From the NCBI GenBank assembly GCA_028753945.1, contig JAPNXP010000002.1:6262001-6326000 (forward strand): a DNA stretch of 64,000 nucleotides, written 5' to 3'. The position numbers and the translations under genes are program-made. A model generated the notes under the pieces. It did not search any database. It saw only the letters and a list, made by a program, of their open reading frames with translations, and was not told where the DNA came from. Source of the stretch: Hexactinellida sp. DTS-2022. Taxonomy: Eukaryota > Porifera > Hexactinellida. Below, in pieces: positions 35,501-45,599 of this stretch. Numbering within the stretch: the first letter of the stretch is position 1; each line of letters starts with the position of its first letter.

Positions 35501-37305
35501 AAGAAACAACTGGAAACGTCATTAAACCATAAATTTATCAATTTTGGAGTTTTTGACAGTCATTGCACAAATAAGTTCGTTTTTCTCGATATTAGGATCT
35601 TAAAAGAATGTAAATAGAGTTAGTGGAGTTCAGTGGCACTGTTAGGACACTTTTGATGATCAATACTTCATATCATCAAAGGATACAACTGGTAACGTAC
35701 TTAAACCATTAATCTATGAATTTGGGAGTTTTTGATAGTCATTGCAACAAAAATTCGTTTTTCTGGATATTAGACTTTTGAATGAATGTTAATTGATTGA
35801 ATGGAGTTTCAGTGGCACTGTTAGAACACATTTGACGATAAATACTTCTTATCATCAAAAGAAACAACTGTAAACATCCTTAAGGACGTTTCCAGTTGTT
35901 TCTTTTAATGATAATAAGTATTTGTCGTCAAAAGTGTACTAACAGTGTCACTGAAACTCCACTCACTCAATTAACATTCATTTGAGAACCTAATATCGAG
36001 AAAAACTATTTTTGTGTGCCATGACTGTCAAAAACTTCCAAATTGATAAATTAATGGTTTATTGACGTTTCCAGTTGTTTCTTTTGATGACATGAAGTAT
36101 TTATCGTCGATAGTGTCCAAACAGTGCCATCGAAACTGAATTCACTCAATTTACAATCATTTAATTTGCCTAATAACGGCGAAAAACCAATTTTTGTGGC
36201 AATGACTGTCAAAAACTCCAAATATGATAAATTAATGGTTTAACGACGTTACCAGATGTTTCTTTTCATGATAATAAGTATTGACGTCGAATGTGTATTA
36301 ACAGTGCTACTGAAACTCCACTCTCTCATATTGCATTGATTTAAGAGCCTAATTTTCGAGAAATACCACTTTTTGTGTGCATTAATGATTTAAGGATTTT
36401 CCTGTTGTTTCTTAAGATGATAAGAAGTATTTATCCCAAAAGTGTCCTAACAGTGCCACTGAAACTCAATTCACTCAATTTACATTAATTTAATTAGCGT
36501 AATATCGAGAAAAACCAATTGGTGTGCAATGACTGTCTAAAACTCCCAAATTGATAAATTAATGGTTTAACGACCCTTCCAGTTTTTTATTTTGATGATA
36601 ATAATTATTTGGGCCAAAGGTGTACTAACTGTGCCACTGAAACTCCACTCACTAAATTAACATTCATTTATGAGCCATAATATCGGGAAAAACTATTTTT
36701 CTGTGCAATGACTGTCAAAAACTTCCAAATTGATAAATCAATGTTTACGGACGTTTCCATTTGTTTCTTTTAATGATAAGAAGTATTTGTCGTCAAAGGT
36801 GCACTAACAGTGCCAATGAAACTCCACTCACTCAATTAACATTAATTTGAGATCCTAATATCGTGAAAAATTATTTTTGTGTCCAACTCCCTTGACTGTC
36901 AAAAAGTTCCAAATTGATAAATTAGAGTTTTAAGGACGTTTCCAGTTGATACTTTTGATGATATGAAGTATTTATAGTCAAAAGTGTACATACAGAGCCA
37001 TTGAAACTCAATTCACTCAATTTACATTCATTTTATCAGCCTAATATCGAGCAACCCCCATTTTTGAGTGCAAATCACTATCAAACTCCCAAATTGATAA
37101 ATTAATGGTTTAAGGACTTTTCCAGGAGTTTCTTTTGATTAAATGAAGTATTTGGGCCATATTTTGATGATCAATACTTCATATCATCTTAGGATACAAC
37201 TCGTAACGTACTTAAACCATTAATTTATGAATTTGGGAGTTTTTGAAAGTCATTGCAAACAAAAACTCGTTTTTCTGGATATTAGGCTTTTGAATGAATG
37301 CATGA
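32504..37305. repeat. Satellite S2: ~178-bp divergent tandem array with an internal inversion
   Basis: Units carry TTTTTGACAGTCATTGCAC, TTTCTCGATATTAGG, AATGAATGTAAATTGAGTGA, CAGTGGCACTGTTAGGACAC and AAAAGAAACAACTGGAAACG in fixed order, spaced about 178 bp. Orientation is forward from 32504 to about 35881 (about 19 units), reversed from there to about 37155 (about 7 units), then forward to 37305. Individual units are well diverged, but a block near 32690-33270 recurs near 34116-34690, 1426 bp away, which is eight units. The frame 33298-33612 is incidental. Confidence 0.93.
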
Positions 37306-38524
37306 ACTACTATAGATAAGGACTGGAAATGACTATAAAAATTGGACCATGGACGAACTAGAAGTGCATTCGATATTTTTGCCTATTACAATAGGTTATG
37401 AACTTTACACATAAATTATGTTGTTTTTAGCTGGATTCGACACTAAAAATGGACTGGAAATGCATTTTAAGTGTCTAGATTTAAGGTATTATTAATGACC
37501 CATAAACATTGAAACTATATTTGAGTATATATATTTGTTTTTGTATTATGTGTATGAATGTAAATTTTGTACGGGATTTTGTAAGCGATAATTGTTACCC
37601 AATTCTTTTATGCATTTACTCCTTATTTCTTCACTTTTTCTATATTTAACTAGTTTATATGAGTCAAACGCGTTGTTATGCTTAGCACACGTTCTGTATT
37701 TGGAAGACAAATTACAGAGATTACCTTAGTACCACTGTTTTCAGATTGCCGAAGTTTCACGTGATATCAAAGCCAAATGGAGTAGAGCTCTCCATGGACT
37801 GATATCTCCAAGACTACAAATATTATTTGTATCCACAACCTTAGAGCGGAAGAATACATTACTTCCTCAAGTTCCACACCCAACTTGTCCAGAAAGAGCT
37901 CTATATATTGTTTGATTTGGGCACAATAAAGTTGATAAGAAACAATTGGCTAAACTTGGACATTGAATCATTGATGTTACATTACTCTATCCTTCACTCA
38001 TTTGACTACTAAACTGAATGAAGCTAAGTTTAATGATATTGATTATTGTACAAAGAAGAACGACTTTCTACTATAAAGTAAGCTCATTACCTTAGTAATG
38101 TATGTTGGTCCACAAGTTTAGTTCTGAAATTTATCTAGCACTTGGCGTATTCAACGATAAATATCCCTCTTAAGGAGATAGAGGCTCAGAAATTAGAAAC
38201 AATTGGTTTACAAAATCTAAATTTCGGAAAATGCTCTAACTAATAATTTTTATTGATCAACACAATAACAATAAATTTTAAGTGATATTTTCTCAAAAAG
38301 TCAACATATATTGCCAGGTTCGTGCTTTGTTTAAAAGATACCACAAAATAATGTGTGGTTATATATCCATGGTTCAAGACCCATAAGCATTTTTAAATAA
38401 CCACAAATGTTAAATATGATCTTGGAATATGGTATGATTTTTTGTTATTATTTATTTTAATTATGGGTTTTCTATAATTAATAAATTTGCGTAGGTAGGT
38501 TCTAAGTTAATTAAATCAACAATA
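37306..38524. other. No recognised feature
   Basis: Unique-looking AT-rich sequence. Some stretches at 37740-37960 have a more mixed composition, but no frame or motif was recognisable. Confidence 0.45.
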
Positions 38525-38604
38525 CAGTCAACTCCGCTTAATGGAGCCACCGGTTAATCGGGTCAAACTGGTCCCGAGGTGGCTCTATTAAGCGGAGTAG
38601 ACTG
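38525..38604. mobile_element. 80-bp pogo-like MITE
   Basis: TA, then CAGTCAACTCCGCTTAATGG on the left, and the inverted CAGTCTACTCCGCTTAATAG from the right, then TA. The near-perfect hairpin has arms of about 35 bp (GGAGCCACC/GGTGGCTC inside). Confidence 0.85.
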
Positions 38605-38692
38605 TATATTAATGTAATGGTATTTTGGATAGCAAGAATGGCTAGGAATAGATGAAGCTTGGTGCAAATGAAAGTACGTATACAGTAGAGCC

Positions 38693-38869
38693 TCTGAACA
38701 ACGGACACCTTGGGACCGGAACCGTTGTCCGTTATTTAGAGGTTGTCCGCTATTTAGAGGTTGATTTTCTATTAGACATATGCTAAATAAATAAATCCGT
38801 GCCACGAAGGTTGTCCGTTATTTAGAGGTTGTCCGCTATTTGGAGTGTCCGTTATGGGAGGCTCCACTG
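38693..38869. mobile_element. 177-bp pogo-like MITE with GTCCGTTATTTAGAGG repeats
   Basis: TA dinucleotides flank CAGTAGAGCCTC on the left and its partner CAGTGGAGCCTC read from the right. Inside, TTGTCCG(C/T)TATTTAGAGG occurs four times in direct order. Non-coding. The minus-strand frame 38563-38805 crosses both MITEs and is incidental. Confidence 0.8.
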
Positions 38870-38939
38870 TATAGGGGTTTCTATAGACAAATAGTCTCCA
38901 CAAGAAGTGCATCGCATTACGGTATTAAATAATGAAATT

Positions 38940-39102
38940 ACTTATAGAGCTCTAGTAGAGTTCAGTTTTACAGTATGTGTATTCAGGCACTGAGGAAGGT
39001 CAGTTTTTCCCCAAGCTTTGAAATTGACCTTTAGAAAGTAAGCCTGAGCTTTTAGTATGGGAAAAAATCTGAACTCTACAAAGCTCAGCTTTTATAAGCA
39101 TT
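38940..39102. repeat. Inverted-repeat element, ~160 bp
   Basis: CTTATAGAGCTCTAGTAGAG with TTCAGTTTT on the left is mirrored by AAAATCTGAACTCTAC and GAGCTCAGCTTTTATAAG-like sequence on the right. Probably a MITE. The target site was not resolved. Confidence 0.5.
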
Positions 39103-39719
39103 CTCTTAAATAATACATCAAAAGTATTATAAAAGCACAATCGTAATTAATTTAGCACTTTTATGTTTATAAATGGAACTAAAACCTGAAAGTGATAAAT
39201 CAATGTTATAGATAATTAATAAACAAATTTGTGAAATAACTGACTACTTACTCACTTTGTAGGTAGTCTAGGTAATAAATAAACAAGGTAGAGTGAAACT
39301 ATGCAATACGTGTTACATTCTTGTAAACCAAACAAATCAGATCACCCGTTTAAAAATAATAGGAAACATTATAGCTGATAAATTAATAAAATAAGTGTCT
39401 ACAAATGATGCATTTTAAGTGTGCATTATAGAAATACTGTAATCTAATTGTTAGATTTGAAGTTCAGGCATCTTGTTAGTTATTTGTGTTCTGTCTGTCT
39501 AGCCACACATTTCTAACATTCCATTGTGTTATTTGATATCAAATTATTATCAATCAATACAATAACTTCTCCACATCCCAAAGTTAGGGATCCACTTGTA
39601 CGTTTCTTAGCGATATTTAATTTTATATTTGGAGTTGGTATATTATTACACAGCTTTAATATCTAGAAAATTATCTGTTCAAATTAGCATAAATATCCAA
39701 ATTATTTATTCTGTCCTTA
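39103..39719. other. No recognised feature
   Basis: AT-rich sequence without gene-like frames or repeats. Confidence 0.5.
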
Positions 39720-40337
39720 TCTATACTATTAATAGAGCAGTGTCTGTGTGTGTGTCGGTGTCCGCAACCGATCTCAAATCGCATTTTGATTGGCCCAATT
39801 CAAACACTAATATTTATCTCCTAATATGTAATGTTGACATTCATTTTTTGAATAAATACCACATTCGGAAACAAAAATCATTTTGTTAAACATTCAATGG
39901 AATCTTCTACAAACCCGGGAAACTCATCGAAAACCTAAGGCAATGTGTGCCATAAAGCTTTTATGGCGCAATAAAATGTTGAAAAGAAAAACACGCCTTA
40001 ATCCCGAAGTTCGTGCAGCTGATAATGTCTCAGATAGGGAGCAACATATGCGCATGCGAAACCAAAAAAACTAGTAGAAAAGGCGAATCACTGTAATATC
40101 GTGACCATTTGTCACCATATCTCAAAGAGGTGGTGAAATTTTGTAATTATAATTTAAAAAATTCCGATGTTTGTAAACATTGCACATCTTTTGGTATCGG
40201 TCTCGACTTTCTACGACCACTGGTTCATACCGATCGGCTGCGGACACACAGACAATACTCTTTTAATAGTATAGATATCAAATGTATCATTAAAATATTT
40301 CCATATTACGTCAGCAAAGCGACAGGCAATTGACTAG
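39720..40337 (+). mobile_element. Non-autonomous Helitron/Helentron-type element
   Basis: Starts TCTATACTATTAATAGAG after an A and ends in CTAG before a T, fitting the TC...CTRR ends and A/T insertion site of Helitrons. An inverted copy of the 5' end (GTATAGATATC, read back as GATATCTATACTATTAAAAG) lies at about 40245-40279, upstream of the CTAG end, the asymmetric arrangement reported for Helentron/Helitron2 types. A basic frame fragment (39883-40074) may be the decayed start of a Helitron protein, but no Rep or helicase motif is visible. The size (618 bp) is far too small for an autonomous copy. Confidence 0.62.
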
Positions 40338-40429
40338 TTTATATAAACCGATAACTAGGATCTACGGATATAAATACACAACTAGGGGTCTCAAGAACGT
40401 CATATAATTTGAAAAGGAACATGCTTGAA

Positions 40430-40515
40430 ATATAAGCGAGGGCCGCAGGCCCGAGTACAAGTTGTAAGGACGCGCGTAGCTTAGAGCAGACGAGCAGCTT
40501 GTACTAATAAATATT
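40430..40515. other. GC-rich hairpin patch
   Basis: GGGCCGCAGGCCCG is a self-complementary GC stem. AGTACAAG and CTTGTACT then enclose a 40-base loop containing GGACGCGCGTAGC. It stands out from the AT-rich surroundings. Possibly a transposon end. Not recognised. Confidence 0.4.
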
Positions 40516-40540
40516 TGTGGTTGGGATCTCCAAACTAGTT

Positions 40541-40725
40541 TCAATAATCCAATAAAACTTGAGCATATTTGGAATAATCCAATAAAACTTGAGAATATTT
40601 GGAATAATCCAATAAAACTAGAGAATATTTGGAATCATCCAATAAAACTTGAGTATATTTGCAATAATCCAATAAAACTGGAGTTATTTGCAATAATCGA
40701 ATAAAACTGGAGTATATTTACAAAT
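40541..40725. repeat. 30-bp tandem repeat, about six copies
   Basis: AATAATCCAATAAAACTTGA followed by G(A/C/T)ATATTTGG repeats about six times with small changes, then decays into GGAGTAT(A/T)TTT-like sequence. Confidence 0.9.
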
Positions 40726-40909
40726 CAGTGGAGTATTGTTGAGTATATTTGGAAACTTTGAAAAAACTGAGCATTTTGGAATTTTCCCATAATAGTATAT
40801 ACTATATATATATGATATCACATATTTGCCCAACCCCGTAAATTTGTTTCCAGGTAAACCTAAAGTACTAAATGTGTGTGAAACTCTGGGATAAATATAA
40901 GGGAGTTTA

Positions 40910-41476
40910 TTATTTATTTTTATAAAAAAATAAAACACAAAATAGAAGGGGGTATATAAGAAAAACAACGATTAATAACAAGTTCTGATGGAACTTTAGA
41001 TTATCTACCTCCCTGCGCAAATTGAAAACTTGGTTATTGGTGCGATCCAATTTGTCCCTCACAATGAACATTTCCTTCCTGGTATCCGTCCTCTCTATAC
41101 GATTTTCCTCGACTTCGGAGGCGAATTTACGGGCCGAAAAAGACATTTGTTGTGTGGAAGGTTGTGTGGAAGGTTGTGAGGAAGGTTGTGTGGAAGGTTG
41201 TGTGGAAGGTTGTGTGGAAGGTTGTGAGGAAGGTTGCGAGGAAGGTTGTGTGGAAGGTTGTGTGGAAGGTTGTGTGGAAGGTTGTGAGGAAGGTTGTGTG
41301 GAAGGTTGTGAGGAAGGTTGTGTGGAAGGTTGTGTGGAAGGTTGTGTGGAAGGTTGTGAGGAAGGTTGTGTGGAAGGTTGTGTGGAAGGTTGTGTGGAAA
41401 GTGGTGTGGAAGGCATAATGAAAAAGGTTTGAATATTCTCTTTATATAACATTTTCATTCCAGATCGGAAAGTCAC
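40910..41476 (-). CDS. Putative small tail-anchored protein with (S-T/S-Q-P) repeats
   Basis: An uninterrupted 188-codon frame. Residues 24-107 are about 21 units of Ser-Thr-Gln-Pro or Ser-Ser-Gln-Pro, encoded by a 12-bp DNA repeat. Then comes a charged, coiled-coil-like region (SARKFASEVEENRIERTDTR to NLRREVDNLKFH, residues ~112-160) and one C-terminal hydrophobic segment (LLLIVVFLIYPLLFCVLFF) ending KNK, which fits a tail-anchored membrane protein. A TATA-like TTTATATAA at about 41500 would start transcription between Met1 and Met21, so Met21 (41414-41416) is the likelier start. An AATAAA overlaps the stop codon. I recognise no family. It could be a real lineage-specific gene, or a frame kept open by repeat structure. 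The downstream non-repeat half argues for a gene. Confidence 0.55.
   Translation of the reverse strand: MTFRSGMKMLYKENIQTFFIMPSTPLSTQPSTQPSTQPSSQPSTQPSTQPSTQPSSQPSTQPSSQPSTQPSTQPSTQPSSQPSSQPSTQPSTQPSTQPSSQPSTQPSTQQMSFSARKFASEVEENRIERTDTRKEMFIVRDKLDRTNNQVFNLRREVDNLKFHQNLLLIVVFLIYPLLFCVLFFYKNK
41153..41412. repeat. 12-bp coding minisatellite (GGTTGTGTGGAA)n
   Basis: About 21 units of GGTTGTGTGGAA or GGTTGTGAGGAA, often three of the first to one of the second. Because 12 is divisible by 3 it stays open in several frames, which accounts for the Cys/Glu-rich and Lys/Val-rich frames on the plus strand. Those are shadows. Copy-number change would add or remove four residues of the minus-strand protein. 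Confidence 0.95.
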
Positions 41477-41705
41477 GATTTCATAGCCGAATTGAGAAGA
41501 TTATATAAACTTCCTGTCACATGTAGTTATTGATTCTTGAAAATTAACCTAAATATCTTTTGATGTATTCGGTTGTTATATGCTCTAATCACGATTTCAT
41601 AGCCGAATTGAGAAGAGAATTTATATTTCCTGTCATGTGATTCATGAAAATTTCAAGCAAACGTAAATATCTTTAGTTGATTTCGGTTGCTATAAGCTCC
41701 AATAA
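41474..41705 (-). promoter_or_regulatory. Tandem 116-bp duplication upstream of the repeat protein
   Basis: CACGATTTCATAGCCGAATT begins at 41474 and again at 41590. Each copy includes a TATA-like AT-rich element and TTTCCTGTCA(C/T)(A/G)TG. The duplication lies where the promoter of the minus-strand frame should be. A regulatory role is inferred from position only. Confidence 0.5.
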
Positions 41706-41999
41706 TTATTACAAATGGGATCGTAATGGTGATTACACCATAAGCCCGTTGACCCGTTGAAAGCTAACTTCTGGGTAGAATTTGAATTTTCATCAATTTG
41801 TTTACCTAATTTAGGTAAACAACAACAACAAATATTCATATTATAAATTTATAATTGCGAAATTCGAAAACAGCATACTTATTTACCTATTATAATTATC
41901 ATTTGTTTACCAATTAAAACTTTGAAAGTTAGTTTATATCTCAAATATAAATACGGTTTCTATTCCCCATCACTTTAATACAATCCGGACACACACACA

Positions 42000-42200
42000 A
42001 ACAAACACACAACGAGATTTAATAATACGAGCCCTTCGGGGTCGGTCGCTTTGCGACGGATCACTCTCTCACAAAGGCCGCTTCGCGAACTTTGTTCGTT
42101 CGTGGTGGACATTATGAAATACAAATAACGGCAGCCTTGCGGCCTTACCCACCGTGAGGTAAAACAGAATAGAAAAAACCCCTCACAGACGGGATGGGAG
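42000..42200. other. Cluster of GC-rich short hairpins
   Basis: Several compact palindromes sit in AT-rich DNA: GCCCTTCGGGGTC, GGTCGCTTTGCGACGG, GGCCGCTTCGCG, GAACTTTGTTCGTTC and GGCAGCCTTGCGGCC, followed by TTACCCACCGTGAGGTAA. The 98-residue minus frame (41975-42271) has no recognised motif. The regular series suggests a transposon end or a structured RNA. Unidentified. A short (CA)n run precedes it (41988-42010). Confidence 0.5.
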
Positions 42201-42376
42201 TGTGCTCCTTCTGATTGCACTTCCCCAATGTTTAATTTAACTAGAATTTCAATATTCAAATTACATTTCATCTTAGTGTAATAGAATTTATTAATGTTTG
42301 AATTAATTAAAGATTAATTACTTGGAAATGATCGAAAAGTAAAGATTTCAAAGTATAGTCGACTTTAATAAATAAC

Positions 42377-42508
42377 ACATAAAAACGACTAAACTAATAA
42401 ATCTAACGAAACAAACTAATACATAAAAACGACTAAACTAATAAATCTAACGAAACAAACTAATACATAAAAACGACTAAACTAATAAATCTAACGAAAC
42501 AAACACAC
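42377..42508. repeat. 44-bp tandem repeat, three copies
   Basis: ACATAAAAACGACTAAACTA starts at 42377, 42421 and 42465. The three units are essentially identical. Confidence 0.93.
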
Positions 42509-42649
42509 TGCATAAAAACTAAATTAATGATAAATATGTGTAGTTTAGTCCTCCTTAACAATAGGGTGTCCAACCATATCGATAATATCCTCTCTATAAA
42601 CAAAACAGAAAATAAATATAAAATCCTAATTTACTAATAATAAATACAT

Positions 42650-42815
42650 TAGCAGTTTAGAACCTCATTAGTATGAACAAGGTTAATACGAAAACTATCA
42701 GTCCTTTAAAGCCTTTTCAATACAAATGATATTCGTTAATACGAATTCCGGATAAGGCGTACGTATTTTGACAGTTTACTAGTGTTCTTACTAACGAAGT
42801 TCCAGCGTAGGTATA
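42650..42815. mobile_element. Probable pogo-like MITE
   Basis: GAACCTCATTAGTATGAACA on the left and, read from the right, GAACTTCGTTAGTAAGAACA match at 16 of 20 positions. Internal GTTAATACGAA units resemble pogo-like sub-terminal motifs. Edges are approximate. Confidence 0.5.
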
Positions 42816-43327
42816 TAAAATAGCAAGCTTACATTGTAGCCACGTCCCCGGGGCTGGTAGTATCTTGGCTATAAACCGAAAAAAAAACAATTCAAAAAAT
42901 AAGGATAAATATATTTTTACCATTCTTACTTAATTATATTTCCTCAAAGAATAAATTATTAAACATCAAAAGTATGTAACTGGATAACTTACAGTGTTTT
43001 GGTCCCCACTATTACACTGAGTAGACCCATTTCACAGTGGCTCAAATTGGCAATAATGGCGGAATAGGTATTTTGGTGCATGCTAGCGATATATAATGTA
43101 TTATTGGCCTATATATTATCGACCAAACCAATTCATTTGACATTATCAAAATTTGTCTGTGGCTTCTATTTTGACATATAATGACGTCACAACCGACTAC
43201 CATATTTGGTATTATTTACTTACTGAATAGGTTTCAGCATAGATTATGTAATTACCTAATTCCAATAGCACGCTATTGTTATGAATAATACTATGATCAA
43301 TTTCCACTTGAACATACATCACAAATC

Positions 43328-45599
43328 CTATTCTAATATGAATGAATTCACTAACAAATCATCTTCACTTAGGCTAACTACATTTAATTTGTTATTTGTT
43401 TTTTCAGCCAACTTTCTGTAACTTGAAAGTATAGGGCCACTTTGGCTTACAAGACTAAGAAAAATATCTTTGATATTGTCTTGAAAATTAAACTTCCTTG
43501 AAAGTCTCTCCCTATACCTCCTCACATATTTGTTCAGCGATTCAATTCTTTCTTCTGAAATAATTTCAGACCACATCCGTTGCTATGTACAGCAATTAGT
43601 TCGACTGAATGTGCTAGCAGCTTATGCAAAGACGGTGTGATGCTGACCCAGGGAAATTCTTTCAGTATATACTGATAAGTTTCGTTACAAAAATTATCAA
43701 GTTTAAGGGTGTCGAGTTTTGAGCTGCTATTATACAAGCGCAAGATAACAGAAATATTTTTCTGAATTAAAGCCATTGAAGATTTGTCCTCTGGTAACAA
43801 AGAAGAAGTTGCCCATCTTATGAAATCCTTTTCATTATGAAAACAGGATCGCGCTATATTTCCAGTGGAACTAGTTCCACCATCACATGAAGGGATATTT
43901 ATATGTATACCAGTTTTCTCCAATAATAGAGTGCGCATTCTTTTCATAGACTGGTGTATCTTTGCAGATGTAGGAGACCACTTTCTTTGTCCTGCATCTA
44001 AATGCTAAATTAGTAACATGAACCACCTAAACACACAGAGGTAGCTATGCAATGGTGAGGCAGATAGGATGTTAATATTTGACATTGGAAGATGAGTTAA
44101 GCCATATCTCATCTCGGAAGGAAGCTTCAAAAATTCTTCTTCATTAACATCGTTGAAAATGTCGATTGCATCTTTCACATGCCTATTTATAGGATAGCCA
44201 CACTCAACCAACTCCATGTCTTTAAGTTGCTCTCGGGTTGCTGTACATAGCTGACAAGATGCACCTCCAGCTCCACTTAAAAAACCGGACATTTTACCGT
44301 CGAACATAGTTCTCTTCACTTTGACGTCTAAACCAATTGTTTCCAGGATATGAGTATCTGGGTTAATCAATTTATCCATTAAGTAATGAACATTCTCCAG
44401 ATTTTCCTTCTGAGCAACTAATGCGGCAGGGCCGTAAACACCAAAATCAAAGTGGTCAGGTTTATCTGGCCAACCTGACCGAGTGGTGCCATATTGGGAA
44501 AATTCAACAACCAAAAGTGGTCAGGTTGAAACCTGACCAACCTGACCAGTGGCTACGGCCCTGTGCTATTGGCATTGTTACAAAGGGTGAATTTGGAGAA
44601 GGATTTGTCCAAATTTCGTTTCCTGTTTTGTCGACTAAAGACAAGGCTTTAAATGCAAAAAGGATAAAAGATTTGGTCGAGAGATTCGAATTAGTTGGTG
44701 CCTGGTTATAGATTCGATGAGATCCTGAGCCGTCTAAGCCATCAGCTATGGTTAATTTAATCGGAAACTGAAATTCTTGAGGGACAGGGTTGAGTGCTAA
44801 CAATCGTTCAGTAGTGATACTAACCAACTTTGAATATGGTATGCCGACACCAATTGCAACTCCATCTTCATTGTGTAACATTTCCATACAATTAGCTGAA
44901 GCTATGTCATTTCTGTGTGCAGCAACTCTTGCATACCCAGGAAATCGTATTTCTTCGGACTTGCAAATACGGCGTAGGTTAGTGTATTTTTTCTTTCCTA
45001 TTTCGAGATCAGATAGGCCGCTTTCTCTAATGGAAAATCTTTCGTTTGGTTCCCTACATTTCCACTTGCAATTTCTTTGGGAATTTTAGCAGACTCCCTA
45101 TCATAACTTACATTGGAAATAGATTGTAATGCAAGAGCTGCGATAGTCTTAGGGTCTGTATTCTCCCTATCAGCAAGAAAAGAAATGTGATCTAATAATA
45201 CAGATAAATGTGTTCTAACTGATTGAAATGTGAGTTCTGAAATTGGTTTCCTACTGTCACTTGAACGAGATTCTACGGATGAAATAGAATTCAACATTTC
45301 ACAATCAGATTTACGTTTTTTGGAAGGGTTACTAGCTGCGGGATGATAGAAAGACATCTCTTCCCATGTGGTTAGGTTAGGTCATTATTTCGGACAAATT
45401 CTCTACGAACACCTACCAAATCCTTAAATTTCTTGTTCAGGAGTGTGTATTCAGATTCGGGTAAATCAAACAATTCTAGGATATTTCGAGTTGCTTTACG
45501 ACAATTATCTTCGCAATTTTGAAGAAAACCTCTAGCTTCCTGATTATTCATAATATGAAATAAATGATAAATAGAATGGTGTACTTTAGTTACAAGCAA
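43328..45599 (-). pseudogene. Decayed RAG1-like/Transib transposase
   Basis: Minus-strand frames 45599-45372, 45357-44998, about 45045-44504, 44514-43534 and 43576-43328 join into one protein of roughly 700 residues. Landmarks in order: RESGLSDLEIGKKKYTNLRR, IADGLDGSGSHRIYNQ (candidate first D, 44741-44743, or the D three residues on), IWTNPSPNS, KRTMFDGKMSG (second D, 44299-44301), GAGGASCQLCTAT (CxxC), GGTSSTGNIARSCF, TPSLHKLLAH, SEERIESLNKYVRRYRER (E, 43541-43543). The GAGG-xC-xLCTA form resembles RAG1-like proteins. Damage: a break near 45365, a frameshift near 45045, a MITE at 44425-44563, an in-frame TAG at 44005-44007 and a frameshift near 43560. Catalytic positions survive, so decay seems moderate. 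Confidence 0.87.
44425..44563. mobile_element. 139-bp MITE inside the RAG1-like coding region
   Basis: Ends are CAGGGCCGTA on the left (44427) and the inverted CAGGGCCGTAGCC from the right, with internal TGGTCAGGTT and AACCTGACCA palindromes. TGC occurs at both sides (44422-44424, 44564-44566), a possible 3-bp target duplication. Element plus one TGC is 142 bp, which is exactly the frame offset between the two flanking transposase frames. Confidence 0.75.

Noticed and set aside
41022-41432. Plus-strand frames of repeated Val-Glu-Gly-Cys and Lys-Val-Val-Trp
   Set aside because: They exist only because the 12-bp repeat lacks stops in several frames. The minus-strand frame continues into non-repetitive, structured protein sequence and is the better candidate.
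44421-44711. Plus-strand 96-residue frame across the RAG1-like region
   Set aside because: It is antisense to the transposase remnant and starts within the MITE. No recognisable motif.
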